DNA from: Gentiana macrophylla | Lineage: Eukaryota > Streptophyta > Magnoliopsida > Gentianales > Gentianaceae | Assembly: GCA_026214975.1 (NCBI GenBank) | Contig: CM047809.1 | Location: forward strand, 32,027,977 to 32,091,976 | Reading direction: 5' to 3' | Length of the DNA: 64,000 bases | Shown here: positions 1-12,717 of the stretch, in pieces | How positions within the stretch are numbered: position 1 is the first letter of the stretch | How the letters are laid out: the number at the start of each line of letters is the position of its first letter | Made by a program: the position numbers and the translations under genes | Notes under the pieces: generated by a model | The model's input: only the letters and a program-made list of their open reading frames with translations | Database searches by the model: none | Told to the model about the DNA's origin: nothing

Positions 1-2490
1 CAAGACATTTAGAAGTATATAATTAAGAGTAATTATACATGAGTTGACCGGACAGCTGTCAGGATAAGATCAGCGGACAACAGACTTGATAGTAGGTCAG
101 ACTTATATCTTCATTTGCCTTGATGTCATTAATTCGAAGCTTAGCCAGCCTGATAATATGGATAGCCTCCACTGTGTCCGAGGTGTCGGAGTGGAGATGT
201 GTCCGGCTTATTGACTGCGGACATGCGGGATGGAGGCCCATGTTCAGTTGTTGGGCTTGGAATCAGGCCCAATCTAGATGCTTGGGTTCCAATCCGGCTC
301 GGCTATATCAAAATCATGCGTAGGATTTATGATGGCCGTCTGGAATTCACGTCTTCTAATAGCAGGGGTGAATATCCGAAGGGGCCTTCTTATAAAGAAT
401 ATGTTGTTCTCGAAAGTCTTTGCAAACTAAAAATAATGTGTTACTTCATGAGAATCGTATATTCATATTATAATATGCAGTTGTTGATGTTTCAACATCC
501 AAGTAACAAATGTATTGATATTTCGTATGTGATTGAATTCTATTTACACGGTAACCGTTTCACATTAAAGTTAGTAGTTAGTGCATTTGACTCTATCCGA
601 CATTTGGGGGTCTTGACGTATTTCTAGATTCAAATCATGATTGTTAAGTGTAAAAGGTATTTTGGTAAATGCACTTTGCACTTACGGCCAACATATTCGG
701 AAGGCTATCGGGTGACACACAAATGAACATCTAGCTGGAATTAAATTGTGGTTATAGTGATATCCAAATAAGAATTTAGTTGTCCGGACTATAAATGTTA
801 TAATGGTAATTAATATTGTGGTACTTATGTATAATAAAAGATATTAATTATATTATTAATAAATTAAATTAAATATGTATATGTGTATACATATATGCGT
901 GTATGTATACAATTAATTAATAAATAGATTATTATTTAATATAAGATGTTAAGGGTTAAATCAATTAAAATGATTTTTCCTTAAATTCTTATTTTATTGG
1001 GAAAATATTTTCTTAATTCATACTCCAACCATGAAGCTTGTCCTTAGGGTTTTGGGGAGCATATGGGGCGCCAATTTCACCTATAAGATAGGTGGGGGTG
1101 TCAATATCTTTTGTATTACAATATGAAATCTTTTTTTTACTAGAAAAATAAAAATAGAGCTTCTAAGGAGTTTTGGGAGAAAAAGAAAAGGGTGGTCTAT
1201 CATCTGACTTTTTCGGTAGCAATTATAGGAGAGGATTCCGGCACTTGTTCGTGTGTATCAATGGTAAAGGTTGAACACTTGGGCAACTTTATGCACAAAA
1301 CTATCACCGTAAATAAAGGGCCATCTTTCTTAGATCATTCTAGTTTGAATTATGTCTACCTCTTTATTGTTTATTGTTTATAGTTTAAACAAAGTCAGTT
1401 ATTGGTTAAAAAAGAAATAAAATTTTAAAGTCCCAAGCGTTCCCGTGTTGATTTCCTACGTACACTTAAACCATTCCAGTTCTATCAGGCCATCTTACCA
1501 TGTACAATGTAGTTAAAATTGCTCATACCAAGTATTTTACCGTCAAAAACGCAGAAACAGAAGCATGTTATCAAGTAAAAATCAATAAGACGCATAATAC
1601 ATGGAATGATGTCAAACACTTTGATGCATCGAGTCCTTATTTTGATTTCTTAGAAGAATTGTTGTAGATTTTTCCTTAACTAAGAGGTCTCTTTCACCTA
1701 CAATCATGATATCCGTGATTTACTTGAAAAACACAAACATACATAGAACTTGAAGATAAAGGCATACACATACTTGGGACATGAAAGTGCTTGATCGATT
1801 CTTGAATTCCTTGATAAAATTTACAGAAAGACTTGAGAACTTTGAGAGAACTAGGAGGATTGAGGGAGTATGTCAATTGACCGAACCACATAAATTCGGT
1901 GCTCTCGTCTCATTTTAATTTTTCCTTCAGTTTTTTTTCCTTATTCTCTTGTATATTTTCTTGTTATTGTCTTTAAGAGCTATAATTCGCTTTTCCTTAA
2001 CAATTTGATATTAAAACTTGGTTGCCGAAATTGAGAAAATAGTCATGCATCTATCGACAATAACTAAAGTATTATTTCAAGAAGTTTCTCCGGAAAGTCA
2101 AATTTCGGATGTGGTAGTTTAAGATAGATGCTTTGATGCCATCTTGCTTTGAGAAAGAGAAGAATTTAGAAAGACAATTCTCAATTGAAATTTTTCTATT
2201 CAAAATATTACTTTTTCAAATGCTGTTCCAGTTGTGTTTGAAGTTGATTAGCTTTCAGGAGCTTATGGAGAAAGTGAAACAATATTATTATTTCTAGATG
2301 TAAGATTTTATCCCAATGTGGATATTTGTTACGACGGGCAGAATGAAAACCCCACATTGGCTGCTTAAGTTTTTTGCATTCTAGTTTTGACAATAAATAA
2401 TATCCTTTAAGTTTCGTATTAGATGTACCACACTGACTAAAGTTTTTGGCATGTCTAGTTTAGGCTAATGTTTCAACTATTGTTATTTAC
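1..2490. other. AT-rich intergenic DNA, no recognisable gene
   Basis: I see no coding signature here. Open frames are short, lack family motifs, and are interrupted by AT-rich, low-complexity sequence. A stretch at about 1640-1905 resembles 11865-12150 in the same orientation, so part of this DNA is probably an old dispersed repeat. Confidence 0.5.
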
Positions 2491-2496
2491 AAGGAC

Positions 2497-2645
2497 AGAG
2501 CCACCTTCAAGGCTTAGGGTGGCTAAGTCAACCGATTATTATTTTGATGCACACCAATAATCCTATAAATTCGATTCAACATAGTAATTATCTTATCTTA
2601 AAACTGACCCGACCCTAGAATACATTCATGTCTCCGTCATTGGTT
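2497..2645. repeat. Possible short TIR element (GGAC.GAGCC type ends)
   Basis: The left end reads AAGGACAGAGCCACC and the right end contains CATGTCTCCGTCATTGG, a loose inverted pair. A similar pair with GACGGAGC and GCTCCGTCA ends occurs at 29252-29428 in HMA intron 2. Such ends are common in small plant DNA transposons. The match is imperfect and no target duplication was found. Confidence 0.3.
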
Positions 2646-3000
2646 ATTTAGGCTTCAAAAGCTTATTTATTGTATTATCCATTATAGTAATGTTGTTACT
2701 TTGCCGTTTATGGACGTAGGCAGGTTTGACTGTTCCATGTAAGTTGCATGCCTCGTCTTCAATGTATTTTTTTCCATCTTTCTTTATCTTCTATTATTAT
2801 CGTTAAGAGTTAAATCTCGAAATTTGATTCCCCTGTTTTATTTTCTTAGGGTGAAATGTTCATTACCTGCATTCCTTAGTGAATATATATCATGGACCAA
2901 AACAAAACAAAAAAAAAAAACACTATAGTATATAACACATAATTTTGGCCGTTATTATTTTAATTACACCAACCTTACTGATGCAATATAACACTTCTTC

Positions 3001-3137
3001 ATCACATTAAATCGATCATCGTAAAGTCGATTATCGAGTCTAGTGGATTTTCAAAAGGTCAATATTTAGAATCGATTGTCAAAAATTTGATTTTTGACTA
3101 AACAAGAATAGACTTCCAATGATCGATTTGATGTGAT
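3001..3137. mobile_element. Small foldback MITE
   Basis: The ends form an imperfect inverted repeat of about 28 bp. The left arm starts ATCACATTAAATCGATCATC, and the complement of the right arm reads ATCACATCAAATCGATCATT. The inner part also contains TCGATT/AATCGA repeats. No coding capacity and no clear target duplication, so the superfamily is unassigned. Confidence 0.5.
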
Positions 3138-4080
3138 TGCAAAAACAGTATGTTATCTCGGTAAAAACGCGGCACCGTAAATAAATGGTCCCTTGATTTT
3201 TTTTTTTCCTTTCAAATTTCCACGTTCTATGTTATTTTGAACTAACAACCTAAAATAATGTTAAAAATGTGGAAACATATATGATAAATATTTCCTAGTT
3301 TTAGCATAAAGTAAAGCTTTAGGTGAAGAGATAAATGGTGATGATAAAGCCATGATGTGAGAATCATAAAGTATGTCCTAATGGGGTGTTGGATATCATT
3401 CAGTTTTGAAAAATTAAAGTTGGCAGTATCACCATTTGACTTCAATAATTCTGAATTGTAGTGCTCTCCACACAAAAAGGTATTGTAATAGTACAATAGG
3501 GACAGTATTCGGTATTACTACTTTGAATAGGACAAAAATGTTTTAATATAGAAATGCTTTGGCAATAACAAAATTACACAATGTACACAATGTACTTCTT
3601 TCTCATGCATTCACAAGTGCTATTGCATTTTATTGTCTAGGAATGATACAAAACATGTAATAAAATGACTGTTGTAACAGTGGGACTAGTGCTCCACTTA
3701 CCCTTTCACTTTCTATCCATTGAGTATGTGGGGCAAGTGTTCCACCGTCACATCAACGATCGTATGCGCATGTTGTGAAGATATGTAAATGAATGTATCA
3801 ATTTTTTATTTTCAAAATATTGAAACGTTATTGAGTTTTACAATTCGTCAACCATTGATTAATAATTGTGATCGGTTGATATGGATCTTAACAACGTAAA
3901 TGGTTTATAAACAATGAAAGAATCGGTGAATTGGACATGATTTAGTGGTACAAGTCATTGCACTTCCTAAAGAGAACTAGTATTCAATTCTTATCCCCTT
4001 CCCCGTTCCTTGATTGAAAGAGCCAAATACTTTTCAGTAGTGGCGGTGTCCTTTGTAAATGACATGGCCAAATCGGTCAG
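3138..4080. other. Intergenic DNA, nothing recognised
   Basis: AT-rich non-coding sequence without a domain match or clear repeat structure. It leads into the probable LTR of a degenerate gypsy element. Confidence 0.4.
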
Positions 4081-4640
4081 CGTAAACGGGGCACTCACAC
4101 AGAAGAGCTATGAGCGTAAGACCATCTCAATGTACTGTCCAGGTCGATCTCCCGGCATCATTTGCTCATATTTTCGTACAATTGTCTAGAGCTCAGCTTT
4201 AACACAGCAAAGCTTGACCTTAGTGTGATAGAGCTCGACATCAAAGCCTAAGAGCCCTACCTCAGACAAAGGGTCTCTGCATAGGTCGCCCCCAGTATTC
4301 CCTACTGGGAGCACATTGTTGGTATTCCTATTCCCTGCCACTAGCCCACCTCTGACTTAGCATGCATTGTGTATAAGTCACACATCAGAATGACATAACT
4401 ACTCTTACACACCGTCTACAATAGTTGGACTTTCGACCTCAATAAGTACACACTATATAAAGGGATCATCTCCCTCAATTGCCAGGTAACGTTACTTTAA
4501 TACTTAGTCACTCTCATTTCATATCACATTTATCCACCTTATAGTCAAATCACTAACTTGAGCGTCAAAGATTTTTCTCGGAGATATTACTCTGGGACCC
4601 CTAATGATTGCCTTGTTTTACAGTGCACAGTATGCGATTC
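4080..4640 (+). mobile_element. Probable 5' LTR end of a Tat-type Ty3/gypsy element
   Basis: The segment has the usual late part of a plant Tat LTR: a TATA box CTATATAAAGGG at 4453-4464, a pyrimidine-rich stretch, and ACTTGAGCGTC near 4555. That phrase is common just before the LTR end in this group. About 80 bp later a primer-site-like ATTGGCACTAGAAGG lies at 4721. The left border was not found, and no matching 3' LTR is visible, so the extents are approximate. Confidence 0.5.
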
Positions 4641-4719
4641 GGATCAATGGAAAAACATACATGAAGCTTATTCAACACCATCAACAAGCATATCATCTTG
4701 GACAATTTCAGATATTTTC

Positions 4720-7020
4720 AATTGGCACTAGAAGGTGGGACTGAAATATCACCCCTATTTTGAAATTGTGGCTAACGGACGATCACACCACCAAAATACA
4801 AGGGTCATAAAATTGTTGTAGATGCCTCATATCCTGAGAAAAATGCACAACCAGCGAGTAATGTGAAACACACACAACTAACAAACGAAGCCGATGTGTG
4901 GAAAGACAACCAATTTGTCCAAGAAAATATTGATGTTCCTCCCAGTACTAACAAACAAGGGAAACTTCAGGTGTAAGATGCAAATGAGCCCTACCTGACA
5001 TCACCCCATCGATGTTAGAAATGGCCAGACAACTTGTGGGAAACTAGCCAGAGTTGTTCATAGTGTTATTGGAGCAATTCAGACAAGGGCAAAGCCTCAT
5101 GCATCCTGATCTTTGAAAAACACGAACACTAGAGGTTCTACCACCACTAGCGCAATGAAAGGAGGTAGAAACTTATACCATAATAGGAAGCCCACTTGCA
5201 AGGCCCCTAGTAGGTTTTATCTACCATGGGTTGAACCTCAACACTCTATGGAATGAAAACCAGGTTAAAATGAGACAATGGCAGGAATCCAGTACCGTTT
5301 CCTTTTTTATACAAAAATTAAGAATTCCCCGGTACCAAAGGGGTTTAAACTGCCAAAGTTGGATGCATACAACAGGCAAAAGACCTAGTGGATCATCTTC
5401 ATCAGTATAACTAAAGCATGAGCCCATGCTATGCGCCAGATGAAATGAGGTGCAAGGATTTCCCTGGATTCTTAACAGGGAAGGCAAAGGAATGGTTTAC
5501 GAGACCCCCATCACGATCCATGTATAGCTTCGAGGAGTTTTCTCAACAATTCATTGTGGCTTTCATCACATATAGGCCATTCCAGAGATAAAACAGTACC
5601 CGAGGGTTCGCAATCGGCTGAATGTTTATTCGAGAAGGGCTTATTTGACCTAATTGTATCACGTCTGTAGCTCACTGATATTGCACATAGTCATTTAGCT
5701 ATTGCAATTCTTTTCCTGATAGCGGGTCACATGTACAGGACCAATTACACAACTCATCTCTTCACAATCAAGCAATTGATGAAAGAAACTAGGATAAGGA
5801 CACTACTCATCTTCTCACATGCAGCAGTTTATTGACAAATCGAGGAAAGTGATAAGGATAGAGGTCCACATGATGGTCACTTCATTCGTTGGAGGTCTTT
5901 AGGAGGGGCAATTATATGAAAATCTTAATATCCACCTCTTTGGACCTCTAGCGAAATGCATGGACATTGTGTTCAAATATGTCAAGAGGAAAAAGCCATT
6001 TGCATGCAGCGAGTGTCAAGCTGATCTAAGAATATGGGCCACCGGTATGACCGGTAAGGACAAGAAAATAGAAGGAAAGCTACGCACAACAAGGATTCAT
6101 TTCCTTAAAATCAAACCTGGACTCAGATCTTTGTATTACTAGAGATCATACAGGATGATCACGCCCCCACCTCAGATGAAGGGTCTAGAGGAAAAAATGG
6201 ATAATTATTTTTCTGATACCACAATGACATTGGTCATGATACAGAGGATTGCCGACATCTAAAAGAGAGATCGAAATTTTGATTGAAAATGGAGTTAGAG
6301 GCCAGTAGGAAGGCCGAGCTAGAGATGATCGCCGGCAAGGACACATACCGGATCATTGGCCACGAGACAGAGATAGGAGCAGGCAAGGCCGAGACAATCA
6401 AAGAAAGGACAAGACCCTGAGTCCAGAGAGAAACAACAATGACTCCCACGTGTCCGGGGCCGTTCTTACCATATTTGGATAGCCTAACTTGACATCATCT
6501 AGATCGGGGGCACCTGTTGGAGCTCCGCCAAAAGAAGCCCATCAGCAGGGACGAGGCTGTCTAAAAAGATTATTTTGGGGCCAGATGATCCGCTTCTCTT
6601 AGGGCCCAGGAATGAATGGATTTTCGTGGAGGCCGTCATCCACGACCATCTCGTTAATTGCATTTGTGTGTATACTAGGAGCGTGGTAAGTATCCTATAT
6701 CAAAATGTCTTATAGGCGCTATAACTTAAAGCGAGCCTCATGTTGTTAGCATCTCCGATCTTTGGTTTCATAGGGTCTCCGGTACAGCCCCAAGGTATGA
6801 TTCGTTTAGAAACAATCTTTGGTAAAGGGAAGACGAGCATGGTTCTTCCGGTCAATTGTGTGGTCAAAAGGATTTCAGCATACAATGTCATTTTATGGAG
6901 GCCTGCGATCATTGATCATAGGGGAATCATCTCTTCTACACACATCACTATGATGTATCCCACTACGGGTGGGACGGCCGAGCTTAAGAGGGTATAGAGG
7001 CAAGCAAGAGATATTATACC
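4720..7020 (+). pseudogene. Degenerate Tat-type Ty3/gypsy gag and protease
   Basis: Broken frames on the + strand match two gypsy regions. Around 5345-5590 a gag-like segment contains LPKLDAYN, DFPGFLTGKAKEWF and SFEEFSQQF, the core of the retrotransposon gag domain. Around 6700-7000 a protease-like segment contains FGFIGSPVQPQGMIRL, then SAYNVILWRPA (normally AYN.ILGRP) and a STxHxxMxxPT segment, typical of the Tat/Ogre protease. The catalytic D(S/T)GA is not seen. Stops and frameshifts occur throughout, and no reverse transcriptase follows. This is an old remnant that cannot make a working polyprotein. Confidence 0.7.
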
Positions 7021-7848
7021 TCTTTAGTCAAATAAAAATGACATGAGTAAATCAAGAAATCATGCTAGGTCTTTATTGTTTAGTGCAAATGTTTTGTTAA
7101 CCAAATATTCGGGATGAATATATTCTCCACTAGAAGATATTTTTTTCTTCATCACTGCAACCCAACTGAAAAAATGCATTCATAATTTACCCATGTGATG
7201 AAATCAACAATAAATCAAGGAATGAATTACACAGGAAATCAAGGACGGATATAATGCAAGAACGTTGGAAATAAAATAGAGGATCAAGGATTACACAAAT
7301 CGGGGAGAATTAAATCAGGAAGAAATCAAGGAAATAATTCATCAACATTTAATAGCCCATGGACTAAAAAAATCGAAATGCAAGGGAATCAAGGCTATAA
7401 ATAGAAGGTTCTGACAGAAGGAAAACATAGAACAAGAACACGAATTTTATAAGTGCTAAAACGTTGTCAAAAAGCCTTCTACTCTTGATCTTCAAAGATA
7501 TATCTTGAAAAACCAAGGTTCAGAATTTATAAGGACTTAATTTATCAACCCTAAACTTAGGCTTTGTGAATTATTGATTCACTCCTCTTTATCTCATTCA
7601 GAGATTTCCCAATCAGTTAAGGAGAATTTGTTGATTTGAATGACTGAAGCAATTGAAGTAGATTCGTCAGTCAAGGAATGTGAAGTGTGTGATAGTTGTT
7701 GAAGGGTTCATCCGAAGGAACAATGTGTGGAGTGGAACTGCAGAAGCAATTCTAAATTGCCAATGAGTGGTCACTCAAGACAATGAAGCAATTTGTTTGT
7801 GAAGGATCATGTACTATTGTACATTCTGATATATAGAGGTGAAAGGAA
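7021..7848. other. Spacer between gypsy remnant and copia element
   Basis: No gene is recognised. The last 20 bases or so, including TATATAGAGGTGAAAGGAA at 7830-7848, resemble the purine-rich sequence upstream of the copia 3' LTR at 11281-11299. Confidence 0.4.
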
Positions 7849-8161
7849 TCTTGAGTGCGATCAATTTGGTACACTCTACTGATTGTATGAGGACACAACA
7901 GCATGTTGACAAAGATAACACAAGAGCAAGTCGATAGTATGACACAAAGAAACTTGGCCGAGCAATCTAGTGCAGTATGATGTAGAAAGCGGTTATTCAG
8001 TTATAGTTTGTTGTAACCGCTTGTAACTTACTTCTACCTGATTCATGAGGTGTATAAAGTTAATACCCCATGATCAACCACATTGTAATCCAACTTGTAA
8101 TTTGTAGTTCATCAATAATAATTCCGCATTTTACTTTCAGTTTATAATTCTATATACTTCA
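7849..8161 (+). repeat. Copia 5' LTR
   Basis: This aligns with 11300-11562 over shared stretches such as GTAGAAAGCGGTTATTCAGT and CATCAATAATAATTCCGCAT. It begins TCTTGAGTGC where the 3' copy begins TGTTGAGTGC, so the TG end is mutated, and it ends CTTCA. It has an extra stretch of about 50 bp near 7907-7960 that the 3' copy lacks. Confidence 0.8.
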
Positions 8162-8164
8162 TCA

Positions 8165-8176
8165 TGGTATCAGAGC
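8165..8176 (+). other. Primer binding site, initiator tRNA-Met
   Basis: TGGTATCAGAGC follows the LTR end by three bases. This is the standard plant copia primer site complementary to the 3' end of initiator tRNA-Met, and it fixes the LTR border and the + orientation. Confidence 0.9.
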
Positions 8177-8367
8177 AGAAATTTGAGAATCTCTGAATGT
8201 TTTCCTGTGTTTTCCTTAATCTTTGAAGAATCTTGAGAGTGTTCTTCATCTTCTTTGTGATTTCAGTTTCTTGGGAGTAAACTGCGATCGTTTTTTCTTG
8301 AGTTTTGTGATCATTTCTTGATCGTTTTACCACTTTCATTATTGATTTGTGACAAATTCTGGAGTTC

Positions 8368-9281
8368 TTGGTAGCTATGGCAGCAAAGAAACAAGAAATA
8401 AGTCCTTACAGTCCATTTTATGTTCATCCTAATGAGAATCCGTCTCTGGTTCATGTTCATCCATTGATGAATGGCAACAACTACAATCCATGGAAAATGT
8501 CTATGGATATGGTGTTGATTACCAAGAATACAATTGGCTTCGTAGACGGCACAATCAAAAGGCTAGAAGCAGATTCAACAGATATCCATGCATGGAGACA
8601 ATGTGATACAATGGTGAGATCATGGATCTTGAATTATGTAGTGAACACCATTGCCCAGAGTTTGATGTATTTCAAGAGTGCACATGCAGTTTGGAAGAAT
8701 CTTGCAGCTAGATTTTCTAATGTTGATGCCTTGAGGCTTTCAGATCTTTTTGAAGAGATGCATCTGCTGAAGCAAGGTACTGATCTTGTCAATCAGTATT
8801 TCACAAAATTGATGGTTATGTGGGAAGAAATCAAGACATCAGGACTTTGTCAGTTTGTTCTTGTGATCCTCAAAGTCACTACAATGCAATCAGCACACTA
8901 ATGGATCGTATGTTGGGTGAACATGTTATGAAATTCCTCAAAGGTTTAAAGGATGATTTTGAGACAATGGTTTCACAAGCATTGTTGAGGGTGCCTTTCC
9001 CGGAAATTCATTATTCCTTTGCAATGGTCATTAAATTTGAAAGACAGAAGTTATATGTAGCTAATAGGGCCAAGAATCAAGATTCCATGGTTCTCTGTCT
9101 CAGAAAAGTGGACAAGGGCAAAATCAAACAGTTAGCAGACCTAAATCTGTATCTACTGCAACTCCCAAACCTAAGAATCTCAAGAAGGTTCAATGTAGTT
9201 TTTGTGGATTCAATGGTCATACTGAAGAGGCTGTTACAAGAAACATGGTTATCCTCCTGGTTTCAAGTCAAAAAAGGCTAA
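8368..9281 (+). pseudogene. Copia gag, frameshifted
   Basis: The first 165 or so codons from 8368 form a plant copia gag: an N-terminal NGNNYNPWKMSM segment, then FVDGTI, then VWKNLAARFS and the YFTKLMVMWEEI helix. The frame shifts near 8860, and the next frame carries the second half (FLKGLKDDFETMVSQ). A zinc knuckle of the CSFCGFNGHTEEACYK type is readable at about 9190-9240 only across another frame change. In family members gag is one frame fused to pol. Two or more shifts make this a pseudogene. Confidence 0.75.
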
Positions 9282-9282
9282 T

Positions 9283-11272
9283 TTGGTAGAGAAAGAACAA
9301 TCAGTAGAAGAAGATCAGGCCCATGCTGGACCAAGGTTTCCAAATCTTACTGCACAGCAACTTGACAAGTTGATGGCTCTGCTGAGTTCTGATCCTCCTA
9401 GACATGCAGGATTTGCCATTGGACAACCTGTTGAGATTGTTACACACTACTCACCTACAACAGGGATAAGTGATTTGAATTTAGTAAGATATATACAATG
9501 GATATTGGAACATGGTGCCACAGATCATATTGTAGTATCATTAGATCTGTTAAGTAATCCAAAACCTCCATCTTGTATAAAAATTGGATTACCTAATGGA
9601 AATAATGTTTTTGTCACACATATAGGACAAGTAAGGGTCAACCCTCAACTGTTTTTTGCATTCTTGGTTTTAAATATAACCTTTTATCTTTACCCTCTTT
9701 TACTAACCATACAAAAGGTACAGCTATCTTTTCTGCTAACAAGTGTGTTTTGCAAGACAGGAACAAGAAAGTGATTGGTTCAGCTGAGTTACATAGATGA
9801 CTCTATGTCATAGATCAACCAATAAGGCTTTTTGTTGCTAATGTTGTAGAAAATCTTACATTATATGATAGATTAGATGATGCTCTTTTATGGCATTACA
9901 GACTAGGACACTTTCCAGATAAGAGACTGCAAGTTATTAGTTCACAGTCAACTGATGTCAAATTTTCAATCATGATCTTTGTTATGTTTTCCCTATGGCA
10001 AAATTAAAGAAAAAACCATTTCCATTAAGTACAACTGATGTAAATTCTATTTTTGATCTTGTTTACATGGATATTGGGGTACTTTGAGACAACATACTGT
10101 GAATGGACAACAATATTTTCTCACGATTGTAGATGATTTTCTAGATTTACTTGGGTTTTTTTTATGAGGCACAAATCTGAAGCTTCTGACCTTGTTAAAT
10201 CTTTTGTTAAATTTGTATCTACACATTTCACAAAGTTATCAAAGTTATCGGATCTGATAATGGAGTTGAGTTCCAGCTCACTGATTTTAATGCTCAGCAG
10301 GGCATCATACATCAGACATCTTGGGTCAGCACACCTGAACAAAATGGTATTGCTGAAAGGAAACATCAGCATCTGCTGAATGTTGATAGGGGACTAAGGT
10401 TCCAGAGTAATTTACCTATTGAATATTGAGGTTCCTGTCTTTTACATGCTATAAAATAAGTCAATGATGCACCTACACCACTGCTGAAGGAAAGCACCCC
10501 ACACGAGGTGCTTTATGGCACTAAACCGCACTATATTACGTGTTTAAGGTTTTAGGTTGCTTAGTTTTCTCTTGCACACTTCAAAGAAAGAGGACAAAAT
10601 TTGACTCAAGATGTGGGACTTGTGTCTATCTTCGGAATTCAAATACATCCAAGGGTGCTATTCTTTTAGACATTAACAACAAAGATATCTTTGTTGCTAG
10701 AAATACTCAATTCCATGAGACTTATTTTCCTCTATTTCAACAGTATTGGGAAAGACTAGATATCTTGGCTTGACATGCCCGTTCTTTTACCATGTGGACT
10801 TTTTGATGATCTGCTTTGAATGAGTCGTGAGACCACTGTGACACAAGATCACCGCAATTAAGGCATCTAATGAAGATCATGCACCATTTAATTGGATACC
10901 TGAACCCACACAATTAAGAAGGTCCATAAGAACAAGGAAATCACCAACCTTATATCAAGGAGGTGCTCATACTGTTCAGCAGACCCCACACCTGCTGAGT
11001 GAAGTATTAGCTTGGACGATCTCTCAACAGATTATGCCAGATTCATTAATGCTATTGATGCCATTAAAGAGACTGAGACTTACAATCAAGACATCAAGCA
11101 TGATGAATGAAAATAAGTAATGCAAAAAGAGATTGATGCTCTATAAAAGACTCATACATGGGAGATAGTTGATCTGTCCCCAGACAAGAAACCCAATAGG
11201 TGCAAATGGGTATACAGAATCAAATACAAGCCTGATGGTTCAGTAGAGATATATAAAGCTAGACTAGTAGCA
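9283..11272 (+). pseudogene. Copia pol remnant (protease, integrase, start of RT)
   Basis: The protease region reads WILEHGATDHIV near 9500, where the family has WILDSGATDHIV, so the catalytic Asp of the DSGA motif is lost. GAG-pre-integrase (LWHYRLGHFPDKRLQ) lies near 9890, the integrase core start (VYMDIWG) near 10060, and the later integrase segment (KVLGCLVFSCTLQRKRTKFD) at 10540-10620. RT begins at about 11150 with TWEIVDLSPDKKPNRCKWVY and stops at 11272 with KARLVA. Stops and frame changes separate every block. Confidence 0.75.
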
Positions 11273-11299
11273 ATGTTACAGTATATAGGCTGAAGGGAA

Positions 11300-11562
11300 T
11301 GTTGAGTGCAGTCAGCTGATACACTCTGCTGATTGTATGAAGACACAACAGCCTGTTGAGCAATCTAGTGCAGCATGATGTAGAAAGCGGTTATTCAGTT
11401 ATAATTTGTTGTAACCGCTTGTAACTCACTTCTAACTGATTCATGAGGTGTATGAAGTTTTAAATACCTCATGATCAGCCACATTGTAATCCAACTTGTA
11501 ATTTTTAGTTCATCAATAATAATTCCGCATTTTACTTTCAGTTTATAAATCTATAAACTTCA
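11300..11562 (+). repeat. Copia 3' LTR
   Basis: It starts TGTTGAGTGCAG directly after the purine-rich CTGAAGGGAA and ends AAACTTCA, so it keeps TG...CA ends. It is about 50 bp shorter than the 5' LTR. Confidence 0.8.
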
Positions 11563-12717
11563 TTAGTACCGGTGTCTCTACAATAGTGAATTCCTCTAAT
11601 CATCATATGAGAAGAAAGGATTAGGGGATTGGACCACCCCGAACCTCTATAAACATTGCGTTCATTTCCTTTACGCATTTACTTACAGTCTTTACTTTTA
11701 GTATATTAATTATGTGTGTGCACACATTCTTTGAAAGAAGTAATTTAGAAAGGCAATTTCCGCTGCATAACTTTTAAAAAGAATTTAACAACTTTGTGAT
11801 CAAGGTCATTCCCCCCCCCCCCTCCCTCTGACCCTTTATATGCCTTTCTCTAGGACCAACAACATTGATTTCTTAGAAGATTTATTCTTCCTTAACTAAG
11901 ATGTATCATTGAAACAAGATGAAACCCCAACTTTCTGAAAGATATACATACTTAGAATTTGAAAATAAATTCATACACTTACATAGGACTTGAAAAACAT
12001 GCAGAATACTGGATATACTTGATATAACTTGCAGATAGGCTTCAGAACTTTGAGAGAATTGGGAGGTTTGAGAGTGGAGGGAATGAATGAGTGCAAGTAT
12101 GTGAAAAACGAACGAAATGGAAGGTTGAGGTCATATTAAGGTTGCAGAACCGAACGAATTCCTGAAAATTACTAAACTTACAACTGATGGAATGTGATGT
12201 CTGAAGGGTGTTGACTTTTGGGTTCAAAATCCACCGGTATGCATGTGGGCAAGCCACCGGTACACCTGTGGCTACAACATTTTTTTAAATTATATCTTAT
12301 TATAATGTAACATGAATTTGATATGACGTAAGACTCGAAATTGAACTCGGGGTATTACACAAAACTATTTACAAACTTCTTCATCGAACTGGTTTGACGG
12401 TCCTATGAGAATTTCTAGAAGAACTTCCTCCTGGATATTGCCTTACGAAAAAATGTTAATAAACTATTGATGTGTCTCGATTTTAGTGTAAACGATCCGA
12501 GTCGAATCAAACATTACTTATCAAGTCGGACAACCTCATAAAAAATTGATGGTCGAACTCAACTCAAGTTCATTCAAGCTTGAAAAAAATTGGTCAAGAT
12601 CTATTTGATTTAGTGTTAATTATTCTCGAGTTAGGTTGTTAACCTTGATGAAATACTTGGTTCAACCGAGTTCAATAAAATCATATTTGAACAAAAAAAA
12701 TTACGAGTCGAGCGCTG
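11563..12717. other. Intergenic DNA with C-run and dispersed repeat
   Basis: No gene is seen. A run of about 12 C lies near 11811. The stretch 11865-12150 resembles 1640-1905 in the same orientation; shared blocks include TTCCTTAACTAAGA and AGAACTTTGAGAGAA. Confidence 0.4.

Larger units (their letters stand above)
7849..11562 (+). mobile_element. Ty1/copia retrotransposon, internally deleted
   Basis: The element is bounded by two recognisably similar LTRs (7849-8161 and 11300-11562), followed by an initiator-Met primer site and copia-order fragments: gag, zinc knuckle, protease, GAG-pre-integrase, integrase core and the start of RT. Only about the first 45 residues of RT remain (11150-11272) before the sequence runs directly into the purine tract and 3' LTR. 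Most of RT and all RNase H are therefore missing. Frameshifts occur in gag and integrase. No convincing target duplication was seen. It cannot be autonomous. Confidence 0.85.

Noticed and set aside
199..627. 142-codon open frame near the window start
   Set aside because: No recognised domain, no promoter or splice support, and AT-rich composition like its surroundings.
4120..4330. Host gene fragment in the moderately GC-rich stretch
   Set aside because: It precedes a TATA box, an ACTTGAGCGTC phrase and a gypsy gag in order, so LTR sequence explains it better.
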